A stretch of DNA of 9,816 nt from Cyanobacteria bacterium UBA7753 (GTDB lineage: Bacteria; Cyanobacteriota; Vampirovibrionia; Gastranaerophilales; Gastranaerophilaceae): the NCBI GenBank assembly GCA_002481545.1, contig DLEF01000073.1:11968-21783 (forward strand), in the 5' to 3' direction. The notes beneath the pieces were generated by a model, which was given only the letters and a program-made list of their open reading frames with translations, did no database searches and was not told the DNA's origin. Shown piece after piece: positions 1 to 5,756 of the stretch (within the stretch, counting starts at the first letter, position 1; each line of letters opens with the position of its first letter). The translations under genes and the position numbers were made by a program.

Positions 1-67
1 CTCAGCTGGCTAGAGCGTTCGACTGATAATCGAGAGGTCGGTGGTTCGAGTCCACTGCGGCCCACCA
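1..67 (+). tRNA. tRNA-Ile (GAU), 5' end cut by the window edge
   Basis: This is the 3' part of a tRNA; the 5' acceptor strand lies outside the window. The anticodon stem pairs 18-22 with 30-34 around the loop CTGATAA, which puts anticodon GAT at 25-27 and so isoleucine. The T arm pairs 40-44 with 52-56 around loop TTCGAGT. The 3' acceptor strand GCGGCCC (57-63) is followed by discriminator A and an encoded CCA (65-67). It is followed at once by a terminator rather than by tRNA-Ala or 23S sequence, so this copy does not sit in a standard rRNA spacer, unless it is the last gene of a cluster. Confidence 0.95.
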
Positions 68-69
68 TT

Positions 70-101
70 AAAAAAAGATGACAGAGATGTCATCTTTTTT
101 T
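70..101. terminator. Terminator behind tRNA-Ile, probably working in both directions
   Basis: Arms 70-83 and 88-101 pair perfectly around the loop GAGA. The core stem is GATGACA/TGTCATC, flanked by an A run on the left and a T run on the right, so each strand carries a U tract after the stem. It lies 2 nt after the tRNA CCA and 36 nt past the stop of the converging fic-like gene. It can therefore end both transcripts. Confidence 0.88.
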
Positions 102-137
102 GTAACAAATGAGCATCCTTGTGTGGTTAGAAAAAGA

Positions 138-1235
138 TTATATCAATTTATAATGTGTTGCTCTTGCTACTCCAAGTTTTTTAAGAATATTTTTATTAAC
201 TAAGTCTGTTAAGTCACGGTTTGCTGTATCGTGGGAACAATTACAAATTTTCGCCCATTTTTTAGCGGTAAGATTACCTCCAAAATTATCCAATAATTTT
301 GTTAAAACCTTAATTTGTCGGTCATTAAATACTTGAGATTTATTCTTTTCCCAAAATTCGGCACGCTTTATAATATCATTTAAAAGGTTTTCGGAGCTAT
401 CAATTGCAAGGATTAAATTTTCTAAAAACCATTTTAGCCATTGTGTAATATCAAGGGAATAGTGTTGAGTAATTTGTAAAATTTCATAGTAAGATTTTCT
501 TGCTTTTTTTATTTGTGAAGACATAGAATAAAATCTGTCCGGAGTATTTTCGCTCCTTGCAAGCAACATGTCGGTCAAAGCTCTTGCTATTCTTCCGTTG
601 CCGTCTTCAAACGGATGTATAATAACAAACCACAGATGAACTATTCCTGCTTTTATTACCATATCCGTGTCGGAGTTGTCATTTACATATTCAATCAGTT
701 TATTCATTTCTTCGGGAACAATATCAGAATCAGGGGCTTCATAATGTATTTTTTCATGTCCCAGAGGACCGGATACGACTTGCATTTTTCCGTCCCTATC
801 ATCTCTGTATGCTCCGACTTTTATTTTATATAAACCGCTTCTTCCGTCAGGGAACATAGCGGACTGCCAAGCGAATAACCTGTCATTTGTGAGCGGTTTA
901 TCATAATTTATTGTAGCATCGGACATTGTATCGACAATACCTTGGATATCACGTTCCACATATATATCAGAACCTATATTTATTCCCAGCCTTTTAGCAA
1001 CGGAAGATCGGACTTGTTCTTTGTTTAATTTAATTCCTTCTATTTCGCTTGATTTTATGACGTTTTCTGTCATAACATTCAATTTAGCTTTTTGTATATT
1101 ATCAAAACCCAAGGATTGCATTTTTCCGAGCAATTTTCCTTGTTTTAATCTGACGGATGATAACAAAGGTAAAATAATACCTTTATCGTAGGTAAAATTC
1201 GGATATTCAGGATTTTGCCATATATATTTTGTCAT
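138..1235 (-). CDS. Fic family protein (DUF4172 N-terminus, Fic core, C-terminal winged helix)
   Basis: Fic enzymes usually transfer AMP from ATP to a hydroxyl group on a target protein. The 365 residues show the whole architecture: an N-terminal DUF4172-like segment (IWQNPEYPNF at about 5-14), an inhibitory motif SSEIEG (62-67, [S/T]xxxE[G/N], inhibitory Glu66), a flap region near 141-168, and the complete active-site motif HPFEDGNGRIAR (207-218) with catalytic His207. Residues about 300-365 look like a winged helix-turn-helix (recognition stretch near SHDTANRDLTDLV). This is the class in which the inhibitory helix lies in the same chain, N-terminal to the Fic core, so no partner antitoxin gene is needed and none is seen. 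The start is supported by the conserved N-terminus; the ribosome site (AGAAAG) is weak. The protein target is unknown. The gene stands alone, divergent from the Bax-inhibitor-like gene. Confidence 0.93.
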   Translation of the reverse strand: MTKYIWQNPEYPNFTYDKGIILPLLSSVRLKQGKLLGKMQSLGFDNIQKAKLNVMTENVIKSSEIEGIKLNKEQVRSSVAKRLGINIGSDIYVERDIQGIVDTMSDATINYDKPLTNDRLFAWQSAMFPDGRSGLYKIKVGAYRDDRDGKMQVVSGPLGHEKIHYEAPDSDIVPEEMNKLIEYVNDNSDTDMVIKAGIVHLWFVIIHPFEDGNGRIARALTDMLLARSENTPDRFYSMSSQIKKARKSYYEILQITQHYSLDITQWLKWFLENLILAIDSSENLLNDIIKRAEFWEKNKSQVFNDRQIKVLTKLLDNFGGNLTAKKWAKICNCSHDTANRDLTDLVNKNILKKLGVARATHYKLI

Positions 1236-1240
1236 AAATC

Positions 1241-1334
1241 AACGCACTTTCTGCGTATATTATACAGAATTATCTACGCAAAATCAAGATGTATTTACGC
1301 AAATTTTGCGTAGATTGAATAAAATATCTACGCA
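1241..1334. promoter_or_regulatory. Operator array of TACGCA/TGCGTA sites over the fic-like promoter
   Basis: Two 17-bp palindromes of the form TACGCA-N5-TGCGTA lie at 1241-1257 (first base A instead of T) and 1296-1312 (TACGCAAATTTTGCGTA, perfect 8-bp arms). Two further half-sites, ATCTACGCA, lie at 1272-1280 and 1326-1334. The centres of the four sites (about 1249, 1277, 1304, 1331) are 27-28 bp apart. Together they cover the start point, the spacer and the upstream side of the fic-like promoter. The natural reading is autorepression by the Fic protein's own C-terminal winged helix, but the binding protein is inferred, not shown. Confidence 0.7.
1259..1287 (-). promoter_or_regulatory. Promoter of the fic-like gene
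   Basis: On the - strand a -35 TTGATT (1287-1282) is followed after 17 nt by a perfect -10 TATAAT (1264-1259). The predicted start point is near 1252, giving a leader of only about 17 nt. A TACGCA site lies inside the spacer and a TGCGTA site covers the start point, so a bound protein would block polymerase. Confidence 0.72.
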
Positions 1335-1392
1335 TAATATATAAAATTAGCCATATTATGCTATTTTGTATTATTAAAAAATAATTAAGCTG

Positions 1393-1421
1393 TATTGAAA
1401 AAGGGTTAAGTGTTGTATAAT
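1393..1421 (+). promoter_or_regulatory. Promoter of the Bax-inhibitor-like gene
   Basis: A perfect -10 TATAAT lies at 1416-1421. The -35 is either TATTGA (1393-1398, spacer 17) or TTGAAA (1395-1400, spacer 15). The start point would be near 1428, leaving a leader of about 48 nt that ends in a strong Shine-Dalgarno sequence. It lies about 60 bp beyond the last site of the operator array. Confidence 0.55.
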
Positions 1422-1475
1422 ATGATTAGTAAAATGCATAAATACAAGGATATGTAGAAATATAAGGAGAGAATT

Positions 1476-2207
1476 ATGGCAAATCCTATTTTAAACGACG
1501 GGTTTACTCAAGAGCCTGCAGGCGAAAGAGTAATCAGCAGTCAACCGATGACCGTTAACGGTACATTGGATAAAACATTCCTGTTGTTCTTGTGTGCAGC
1601 ATTGCCTGCAATCTACACTTGGCAACAGTTCTGCGCAGGTTTTACAGATAAAGCTTACATGCTTATGATGGTCGGTACAATCGTTGGTTTCATTCTGGCA
1701 CTTGTAGTCAGCTTTACGAGAAACAAATACTTAACTCCGCTCTATGCGGTATGCGAAGGCTTATTCTTAGGTGGTGTTTCCGCTGTGTTCAACGCAGCTT
1801 ATCCGGGAATAGTTTTCCAAGCGGTTATCTGCTCTCTGGCAACCATGCTCACAATGCTCGGTTTGTACAGAATAGGCGCAATAAGATGCACTGATAAATT
1901 CAGAAGTGTTATCTTTATCACAACACTTTCTATAGCGGTTATTTATCTTATTCAATGGATAGGTTCATTCTTCCATTACGCAATTCCGGGGATATTTGCA
2001 TCGGGAACAGTCGGTATTGTATTCAGCCTTATCGTTGTCGGTATCGCTGCACTCAACCTGATTGTTGATTTCGATTTCATCGAAAGAGGCTCTCAATTGA
2101 TGCTGCCTAAAGATTACGAATGGTACGGTGCTTTCGGACTAATGGTAACGTTGGTTTGGATGTACATCGAAATTCTGAACCTGTTGGCTAAGTTGAGAGA
2201 TAACTAA
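1476..2207 (+). CDS. Bax inhibitor-1/YccA-like integral membrane protein
   Basis: A 243-residue, very hydrophobic protein with about seven membrane segments (roughly 34-50, 60-80, 86-107, 112-131, 143-162, 172-196, 217-238) after a polar N-terminus starting MANPILNDGF. The C-terminal pattern DFDFIERG (198-205) followed by YEWYGAFGLMVTLVWMYIEIL (214-234) is typical of the bacterial BaxI_1 group, a branch of the BI-1/TMBIM superfamily. Some members of the superfamily leak protons or calcium or bind membrane proteases, but the role of the BaxI_1 branch in bacteria is not established, so no reaction is claimed. The start is firm: AAGGAGA at 1464-1470 lies 5 nt before the ATG. It appears monocistronic, with its own promoter upstream and a terminator downstream. 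The stop codon abuts the structured repeat at 2208. Confidence 0.88.
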   Translation: MANPILNDGFTQEPAGERVISSQPMTVNGTLDKTFLLFLCAALPAIYTWQQFCAGFTDKAYMLMMVGTIVGFILALVVSFTRNKYLTPLYAVCEGLFLGGVSAVFNAAYPGIVFQAVICSLATMLTMLGLYRIGAIRCTDKFRSVIFITTLSIAVIYLIQWIGSFFHYAIPGIFASGTVGIVFSLIVVGIAALNLIVDFDFIERGSQLMLPKDYEWYGAFGLMVTLVWMYIEILNLLAKLRDN

Positions 2208-2406
2208 TGTAAAGGCACTAAGGTACTAGAACAGAAGTATATCTGTTTTGGTAAAAGTTGCACCTCACCCGCTGTTCTAATAAAAGATCCTTCGCTAATA
2301 TTTCACGAAATATTTATAATTTGGGAATTTACCACTCAGGATGACATTGAAAGAACAGCTCCCTCTCCTGTGAAGAGAGGGTAACAGCTCCGCTGATGCC
2401 TTTACA
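2208..2406. repeat. Structured intergenic element with 10-bp inverted ends (MITE-like)
   Basis: The ends are perfect inverted repeats, TGTAAAGGCA (2208-2217) and TGCCTTTACA (2397-2406). Inside are TAGAACAG/CTGTTCTA (2227-2234/2272-2279), an 18-nt palindrome AATATTTC-AC-GAAATATT (2297-2314), a hairpin CCCTCTC/GAGAGGG (2361-2367/2375-2381), and a direct repeat AACAGCTCC flanking that hairpin (2354-2362 and 2383-2391). The pair GATCCTTCGCT and CACTCAGGATGACA resembles a dispersed intergenic repeat I recall from gut bacterial genomes, here split by the A/T-rich palindrome. It codes for nothing visible. It starts on the base after the upstream stop codon, so it would be transcribed as a 3' UTR and fold strongly. 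Confidence 0.6.
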
Positions 2407-2425
2407 CAGACGAACTAAATAACGG

Positions 2426-2460
2426 AAAAGAGCTTGCTTTATCGCGTCGCAAGCTCTTTT
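2426..2460. terminator. Two-way terminator between converging genes
   Basis: A 12-bp perfect stem, AAAAGAGCTTGC (2426-2437) with GCAAGCTCTTTT (2449-2460), closes an 11-nt loop. An A run on one side and a T run on the other give both strands a U tract. It sits between the Bax-inhibitor-like gene (+) and the small hypothetical gene (-). Confidence 0.88.
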
Positions 2461-2494
2461 TATATATAAAATGTAATATTATTCTTTATTTTGA

Positions 2495-2929
2495 TTAGTC
2501 GGCAGTTTCGGCGATTTCATCCATAACACCGCCTGCATAGAAGTCTTTTTCTTCTGCAGCTGCCATTTTTTCTAAGTTTTGGTTAGCTTCATTTATTCTT
2601 TGTGCTCTTGCAGTTCCTCTGTCTAAGAATTTCAAGCTGCCTTTTTTATGAATCAAACCTTGTGCCGTTACATAGTTCTTGATTGCAGTATCGGCGTTTG
2701 AATCTACAACTTCTGCAACGAGCGCATCTCTGTGGTTTGCTTTTCTTACGATTGTATTAACCGGATTGTCTTTTTCCTGTTCAATCTTTTCGTTTAATTT
2801 ATTCCAAAATTTATCAAATCTCTTAGGTGATAACCCCATTGTTTGTTTCTTTATAACTGACTTTGCGGAATTGTCTATTAAAACTGCCATTCCGAAGTTT
2901 GGTTGATTTCCTCTTACGCTTACATCCAT
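2495..2929 (-). CDS. Small hypothetical protein with N-terminal NQPNFGMA motif
   Basis: I do not recognise a family with a known function. The 144-residue product has no signal peptide or membrane segment. It is charged and mostly helix-like: a Lys/Glu-rich stretch at about 38-56 (PKRFDKFWNKLNEKIEQEKD), a middle part with RKANHRDALVAEVVDS, and an acidic end. Near the start is N-Q-P-N-F-G-M-A (8-15); I recall similar N-termini in many short hypothetical proteins of Gastranaerophilales, which is the main lineage hint here. A good Shine-Dalgarno AAGGAG (2944-2939 on the - strand) lies 9 nt before the ATG, so this is very likely a real gene. It shares the downstream two-way terminator and is followed upstream by the phosphoesterase operon, from which it is separated by 135 nt. 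Confidence 0.85.
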   Translation of the reverse strand: MDVSVRGNQPNFGMAVLIDNSAKSVIKKQTMGLSPKRFDKFWNKLNEKIEQEKDNPVNTIVRKANHRDALVAEVVDSNADTAIKNYVTAQGLIHKKGSLKFLDRGTARAQRINEANQNLEKMAAAEEKDFYAGGVMDEIAETAD

Positions 2930-2998
2930 TATATATTTCTCCTTAGCTAGATTTTCTTTATAGTGTATTAATTACCCTAAAAAAATATTTTGCTGTTT

Positions 2999-3064
2999 TT
3001 GAGAAAATATTTAAGAAATATTACAAGGAGTAAATATTTTTTATTTATAAAATTGTTTTCTCAA
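2999..3064. repeat. Long-arm inverted repeat just after the phosphoesterase gene
   Basis: TTGAGAAAA (2999-3007) and TTTTCTCAA (3056-3064) are perfect 9-bp arms with 48 nt of A/T-rich DNA between them. It begins on the base after the phosphoesterase stop and may act as a weak terminator or a processing hairpin on the - strand. No clean U tract follows the stem, so termination is uncertain. Confidence 0.35.
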
Positions 3065-4051
3065 CTAATCGCTGTAATATTGGTTTCTGTCGCGTTTTTT
3101 AGGCAGTTCATAAGTGGCTGTTCTGTCCTGTTCGCTACCGTATAATAATGCCCCGTGAACAAGTTTATTTTTTGCTTTCGTCTGAATAGCTTTCAAATTA
3201 GTTTCTTTCAAATACACATCAACCAATACTTTGTTCATTCTCGGGGAAACATTTATTATCCTAAACGCGTTCGGGTAAGTGACCATTGACGGTGTACAGA
3301 TGTACAAAACATTGCTTTCCTGAAAAATTCTTGTTGCATGGTAATGCCCGGAACATACAATAATAGGATTGTCATATTTTTTCAGTAAAAGTTTTACTTC
3401 ATAACTGTTTAACAGCCTGTGGCTTTCGCTCGGGAACGGCTCAACAACAGGGACATGAGTAAATATTATAACAACATCGCCTTTTGAGTTATCAAGCTCA
3501 TCTTTTAGCCAGCTTAACTCCTCCTCCGATACTTCTCCCTGAGATGTTCTCTTTGAATCAATAATCGTATCAAGCGCGATTACCTTATACCCCTTCTTCG
3601 GAGTGAAAGAATAATAAGGGGTTCTGTAGCAGAAGTTTTTGTTGTGTCCGTTTATAATATCAAAAAACATTTGTTTTGAGAGCTCCCCGCCATAAGCGAC
3701 ATCATGGTTTCCGTATATGGCATACCAAGGCGATGTCAGCATATTTGCGTGTTTTATAAAGCACATAAGTTCATTTTTGAGCGGTTTATTTATCATATCG
3801 CCCGTGAACATTACAAAATCAACATCAGGGGTTTTATTAACCTGCGATATAGCGTCGTCCAAAAGCTCCTGAGTAGAGGTTAAAACCTTATAAGAAGTGT
3901 CTTGTTCAAATGTTGATAAATGAACATCACTAATCTGCGCAAATCTTAGATTGGCGGAATTGGCATCACAGCCTTGAACTCCCATAATACAACCGATTAC
4001 TATTAGAGCCAGCGCCAATAATTTGACGGCATGATTTTTTATAATATTCAT
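3065..4051 (-). CDS. Envelope-anchored calcineurin-like metallophosphoesterase
   Basis: This is a two-metal hydrolase of phosphate esters of the calcineurin-like (Metallophos) superfamily. All five metal-site motifs are present in order in 328 residues: D42-V-H44, GD (84-85), GNHD (114-117), TH (198-199), and GHYH (235-238). The closest type is the 3',5'-cyclic nucleotide phosphodiesterase/Icc-like branch, but the substrate cannot be read from the sequence. The N-terminus (about 1-27) is a short basic and hydrophobic export signal with two possible lipidation cysteines, C21 (VIGC) and C28 (VQGC); a lipoprotein facing outside the cytoplasm is likely. The C-terminal 50 residues are basic and polar. 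The ATG overlaps the stop of the preceding TPR gene in TAATG, which argues for translational coupling and for a shared task. Confidence 0.9.
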   Translation of the reverse strand: MNIIKNHAVKLLALALIVIGCIMGVQGCDANSANLRFAQISDVHLSTFEQDTSYKVLTSTQELLDDAISQVNKTPDVDFVMFTGDMINKPLKNELMCFIKHANMLTSPWYAIYGNHDVAYGGELSKQMFFDIINGHNKNFCYRTPYYSFTPKKGYKVIALDTIIDSKRTSQGEVSEEELSWLKDELDNSKGDVVIIFTHVPVVEPFPSESHRLLNSYEVKLLLKKYDNPIIVCSGHYHATRIFQESNVLYICTPSMVTYPNAFRIINVSPRMNKVLVDVYLKETNLKAIQTKAKNKLVHGALLYGSEQDRTATYELPKKRDRNQYYSD

Positions 4052-5463
4052 TACTTAAATACGCTTTCTATTTCTAACTTGGTTTGTCCGACACCCTGCA
4101 CATCATTGGTCAAATCGTATATTTTTAATTTTTCAAGATACAATTCTTTTACCTTCGGGAATTTTTCAATACCTTTGTTTAAAACAAGAATTGCGGAGTT
4201 TTTGCTCTCGGTATCAAACATAATCCCGCTTAAATCGATATAATCCTGACTCGTTGCAGGCTGATAATTCTTAACCAATGACATATATCTTGTGTAGCTT
4301 GAATTATCTTTCAAAGTGTTATAAACCTGTGCCAGATTATAATAATATATAACCCTGTTTTCAGGCATTGTAATAGCTTTGTTAATGTTTATAATAGCTT
4401 TGTTAAAATCATGCAAGTGGTAATAGCACATACCTATGTAGTTATATATCTCTGACGTACTCGCGGAAGATAATGAACTCAAAAATGCATCCAAGGCATC
4501 TTGTATATCTTCACTTTGGTAATCAATCTTGCCGAGGAGTTCTCTGTACTCTCTGCAATTGTTCATCAAAATGGCTTTATAGATATATTCTTTAGCTTTC
4601 GGATAATCATTCATCAAATAATAATTATTCGCCATCATATACAACGGGTAGTCGTCTTTTTGGTTTGATTTCCAATAATAGTTTAACGTAGCGTTAGCAC
4701 CCGCCAAATCCATTGCGGAAGCTCTTGCCTGCGCTATTTTGAAATATGCAAGGCTGTAGTCAGGCTTTAGCTGTACGGCTTCTCTGTAATATATCAAAGC
4801 GTTTGTATAATCTGTTGCATCATTATAATAATCGCCTAATAATATCTGGGCGCAAAAATCTTTCGGATTAGCCGTTTTTGCAACCATCAGAGTATCATAA
4901 CATTTTTTGTTGTTACCCATTTGCTTATAAACCTGTGAAAGGTTATCCAAAGGGATTGTAAAAGTCTTATTTAAGTCGTTTGATTTTTGGAAAGCGGATA
5001 TTGCCTCATCCAATTTATATTCTGCCCAATATACAAGCCCTAATGTATTATAGGCCCTGAAATTACTCGGGTTTGATTTTACGGAGGCTTTCAAATTGCT
5101 CTCTGCGGAAGAGTAATCTTTCATTCTGTAACACGCCAAACCTTTTCTGTAAGACGCGTCAGAATCCGCATTGCCCATCGTCACATACGGAACATCAAAT
5201 ATCAAAGGTTTATTTATATTAGGGATTTTTCTTGTTGCATTAGGAGGCGTTAATTTAACCTTCAAACCGAGTGCGTCCAAGTTATCCGCATCAACTTTTA
5301 AGATTTGATCAACATACTCAAGTGCCTTTGCCGTATTGCCTTCGTTATAATAATTGCGGGCAATATCAAAGTAATCGTCCGTAAACTCATCCGCGAAACC
5401 GCAAAGAGTAACAGCCGACAAAAGCACACAAGACAATATAACCTTTTTAATCAAACTCTTCAT
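4051..5463 (-). CDS. Exported tetratricopeptide-repeat protein
   Basis: A 470-residue scaffold protein with no enzyme motif. Residues 1-24 form a Sec signal peptide (MKSLIKKVIL, then a hydrophobic core) with a likely cut after GFA (22-24). The rest is largely TPR helices: clear repeats near 30-60, 104-137, 138-171, 206-239, 339-368, and less regular ones at 172-205, 273-302 and 373-400. A proline-rich linker (about 72-93) separates the first repeat from the others. Such proteins hold partners together in the periplasm or at the outer face. The start is fixed because TAG lies in frame 5 codons upstream and no other ATG is near. It has no Shine-Dalgarno site; see its promoter. It leads the operon with the metallophosphoesterase. 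Confidence 0.9.
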   Translation of the reverse strand: MKSLIKKVILSCVLLSAVTLCGFADEFTDDYFDIARNYYNEGNTAKALEYVDQILKVDADNLDALGLKVKLTPPNATRKIPNINKPLIFDVPYVTMGNADSDASYRKGLACYRMKDYSSAESNLKASVKSNPSNFRAYNTLGLVYWAEYKLDEAISAFQKSNDLNKTFTIPLDNLSQVYKQMGNNKKCYDTLMVAKTANPKDFCAQILLGDYYNDATDYTNALIYYREAVQLKPDYSLAYFKIAQARASAMDLAGANATLNYYWKSNQKDDYPLYMMANNYYLMNDYPKAKEYIYKAILMNNCREYRELLGKIDYQSEDIQDALDAFLSSLSSASTSEIYNYIGMCYYHLHDFNKAIININKAITMPENRVIYYYNLAQVYNTLKDNSSYTRYMSLVKNYQPATSQDYIDLSGIMFDTESKNSAILVLNKGIEKFPKVKELYLEKLKIYDLTNDVQGVGQTKLEIESVFK

Positions 5464-5469
5464 AGTGCA

Positions 5470-5498
5470 ATTATACTACAAGTTATATCTCAGGTAAA
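5470..5498 (-). promoter_or_regulatory. Promoter of the TPR-phosphoesterase operon (leaderless type)
   Basis: On the - strand a -35 TTTACC (5498-5493) is followed after 17 nt by a perfect -10 TATAAT (5475-5470). Only 6 nt separate the -10 from the ATG at 5463, so the expected start point coincides with, or lies within 1-2 nt of, the start codon. Confidence 0.7.
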
Positions 5499-5538
5499 AT
5501 ATGTTGCAAACGTAACCGATATTTATTTTTTCGTACCC

Positions 5539-5567
5539 TTTACAAAACGTAAAAAATAGTGCATAAT
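5539..5567 (+). promoter_or_regulatory. Possible promoter of a small RNA
   Basis: TTTACA (5539-5544), 17 nt, CATAAT (5562-5567) on the + strand. The start point would be near 5574. No gene on this strand begins until mutS2, which has its own promoter downstream of a terminator, so a separate short transcript is implied. Confidence 0.4.
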
Positions 5568-5569
5568 AA

Positions 5570-5610
5570 TGTTAACGGAAATTAGATAACTGTCACAAAA
5601 AACGTTAACA
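5570..5610. promoter_or_regulatory. TGTTAACG/CGTTAACA inverted repeat, possible operator
   Basis: Perfect 8-bp arms TGTTAACG (5570-5577) and CGTTAACA (5603-5610) are separated by 25 nt. Each arm contains the self-complementary GTTAAC. It lies in the control region between two divergent genes and covers the start point of the possible small RNA. The binding protein is unknown; it could instead be an RNA stem at the 5' end of that RNA. Confidence 0.35.
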
Positions 5611-5710
5611 AATTAATATTTGTTATATAGCGGAATGCTTACGGGCATTTTGCCATAGCTGTTGATTATGATATGAGAACGGAACCTCACAAACGGGGCT
5701 CCGTTCTTTA
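5574..5710 (+). ncRNA. Candidate small RNA between the TPR gene and mutS2
   Basis: A promoter-like pair ends at 5567 and a strong hairpin with a T-rich tail ends at 5710, so a transcript of about 135 nt is predicted. It holds no credible coding region: the longest start-stop stretch near its middle is 7 codons (5636) without a ribosome site. Small hairpins such as AATGC/GCATT (5634-5638/5644-5648 region) are possible. It does not match 6S, tmRNA, SRP or RNase P RNA as far as I can recognise. Confidence 0.3.
5676..5710 (+). terminator. Hairpin terminator upstream of mutS2
   Basis: AGAACGGA (5676-5683) pairs with TCCGTTCT (5700-5707); after one mismatch CCTC (5685-5688) pairs with GGGG (5695-5698), one G-U pair included, around a 6-nt loop. 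The tail TTATTATC is T-rich only on the + strand. It lies upstream of the mutS2 promoter, so it must end some other + strand transcript. Confidence 0.6.
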
Positions 5711-5720
5711 TTATCAATAC

Positions 5721-5749
5721 TTGAAAACGGCGCATGCTTAAAGTATAGT
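5721..5749 (+). promoter_or_regulatory. Promoter of mutS2 (leaderless type)
   Basis: TTGAAA (5721-5726), 17 nt, TATAGT (5744-5749). The ATG starts 7 nt after the -10, so transcription should begin at or next to the A of the start codon. Confidence 0.68.
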
Positions 5750-5756
5750 CAATACT

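Noticed and set aside
41..67. tRNA 3' end as a phage or island attachment site, with the fic-like gene as cargo
   Set aside because: I saw no second copy of the tRNA 3' end in the window and no integrase gene. The fic-like gene is separated from the tRNA by a normal shared terminator.
2202..2418. AACTAA at 2202-2207 and 2413-2418 as a target duplication of the structured element
   Set aside because: The right copy lies 6 nt away from the inverted end, and a 6-bp A/T-rich match is easily due to chance.
3013..3020. ACAAGGAG as a ribosome site for a + strand gene
   Set aside because: No ATG, GTG or TTG with a usable frame follows at a suitable distance; the sequence behind it is A/T-rich and runs into the phosphoesterase gene.
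5636..5659. Leader peptide of 7 codons (ATG at 5636 to TAG)
   Set aside because: No ribosome site, no run of one regulatory amino acid, and no paired alternative hairpins that would make an attenuator.
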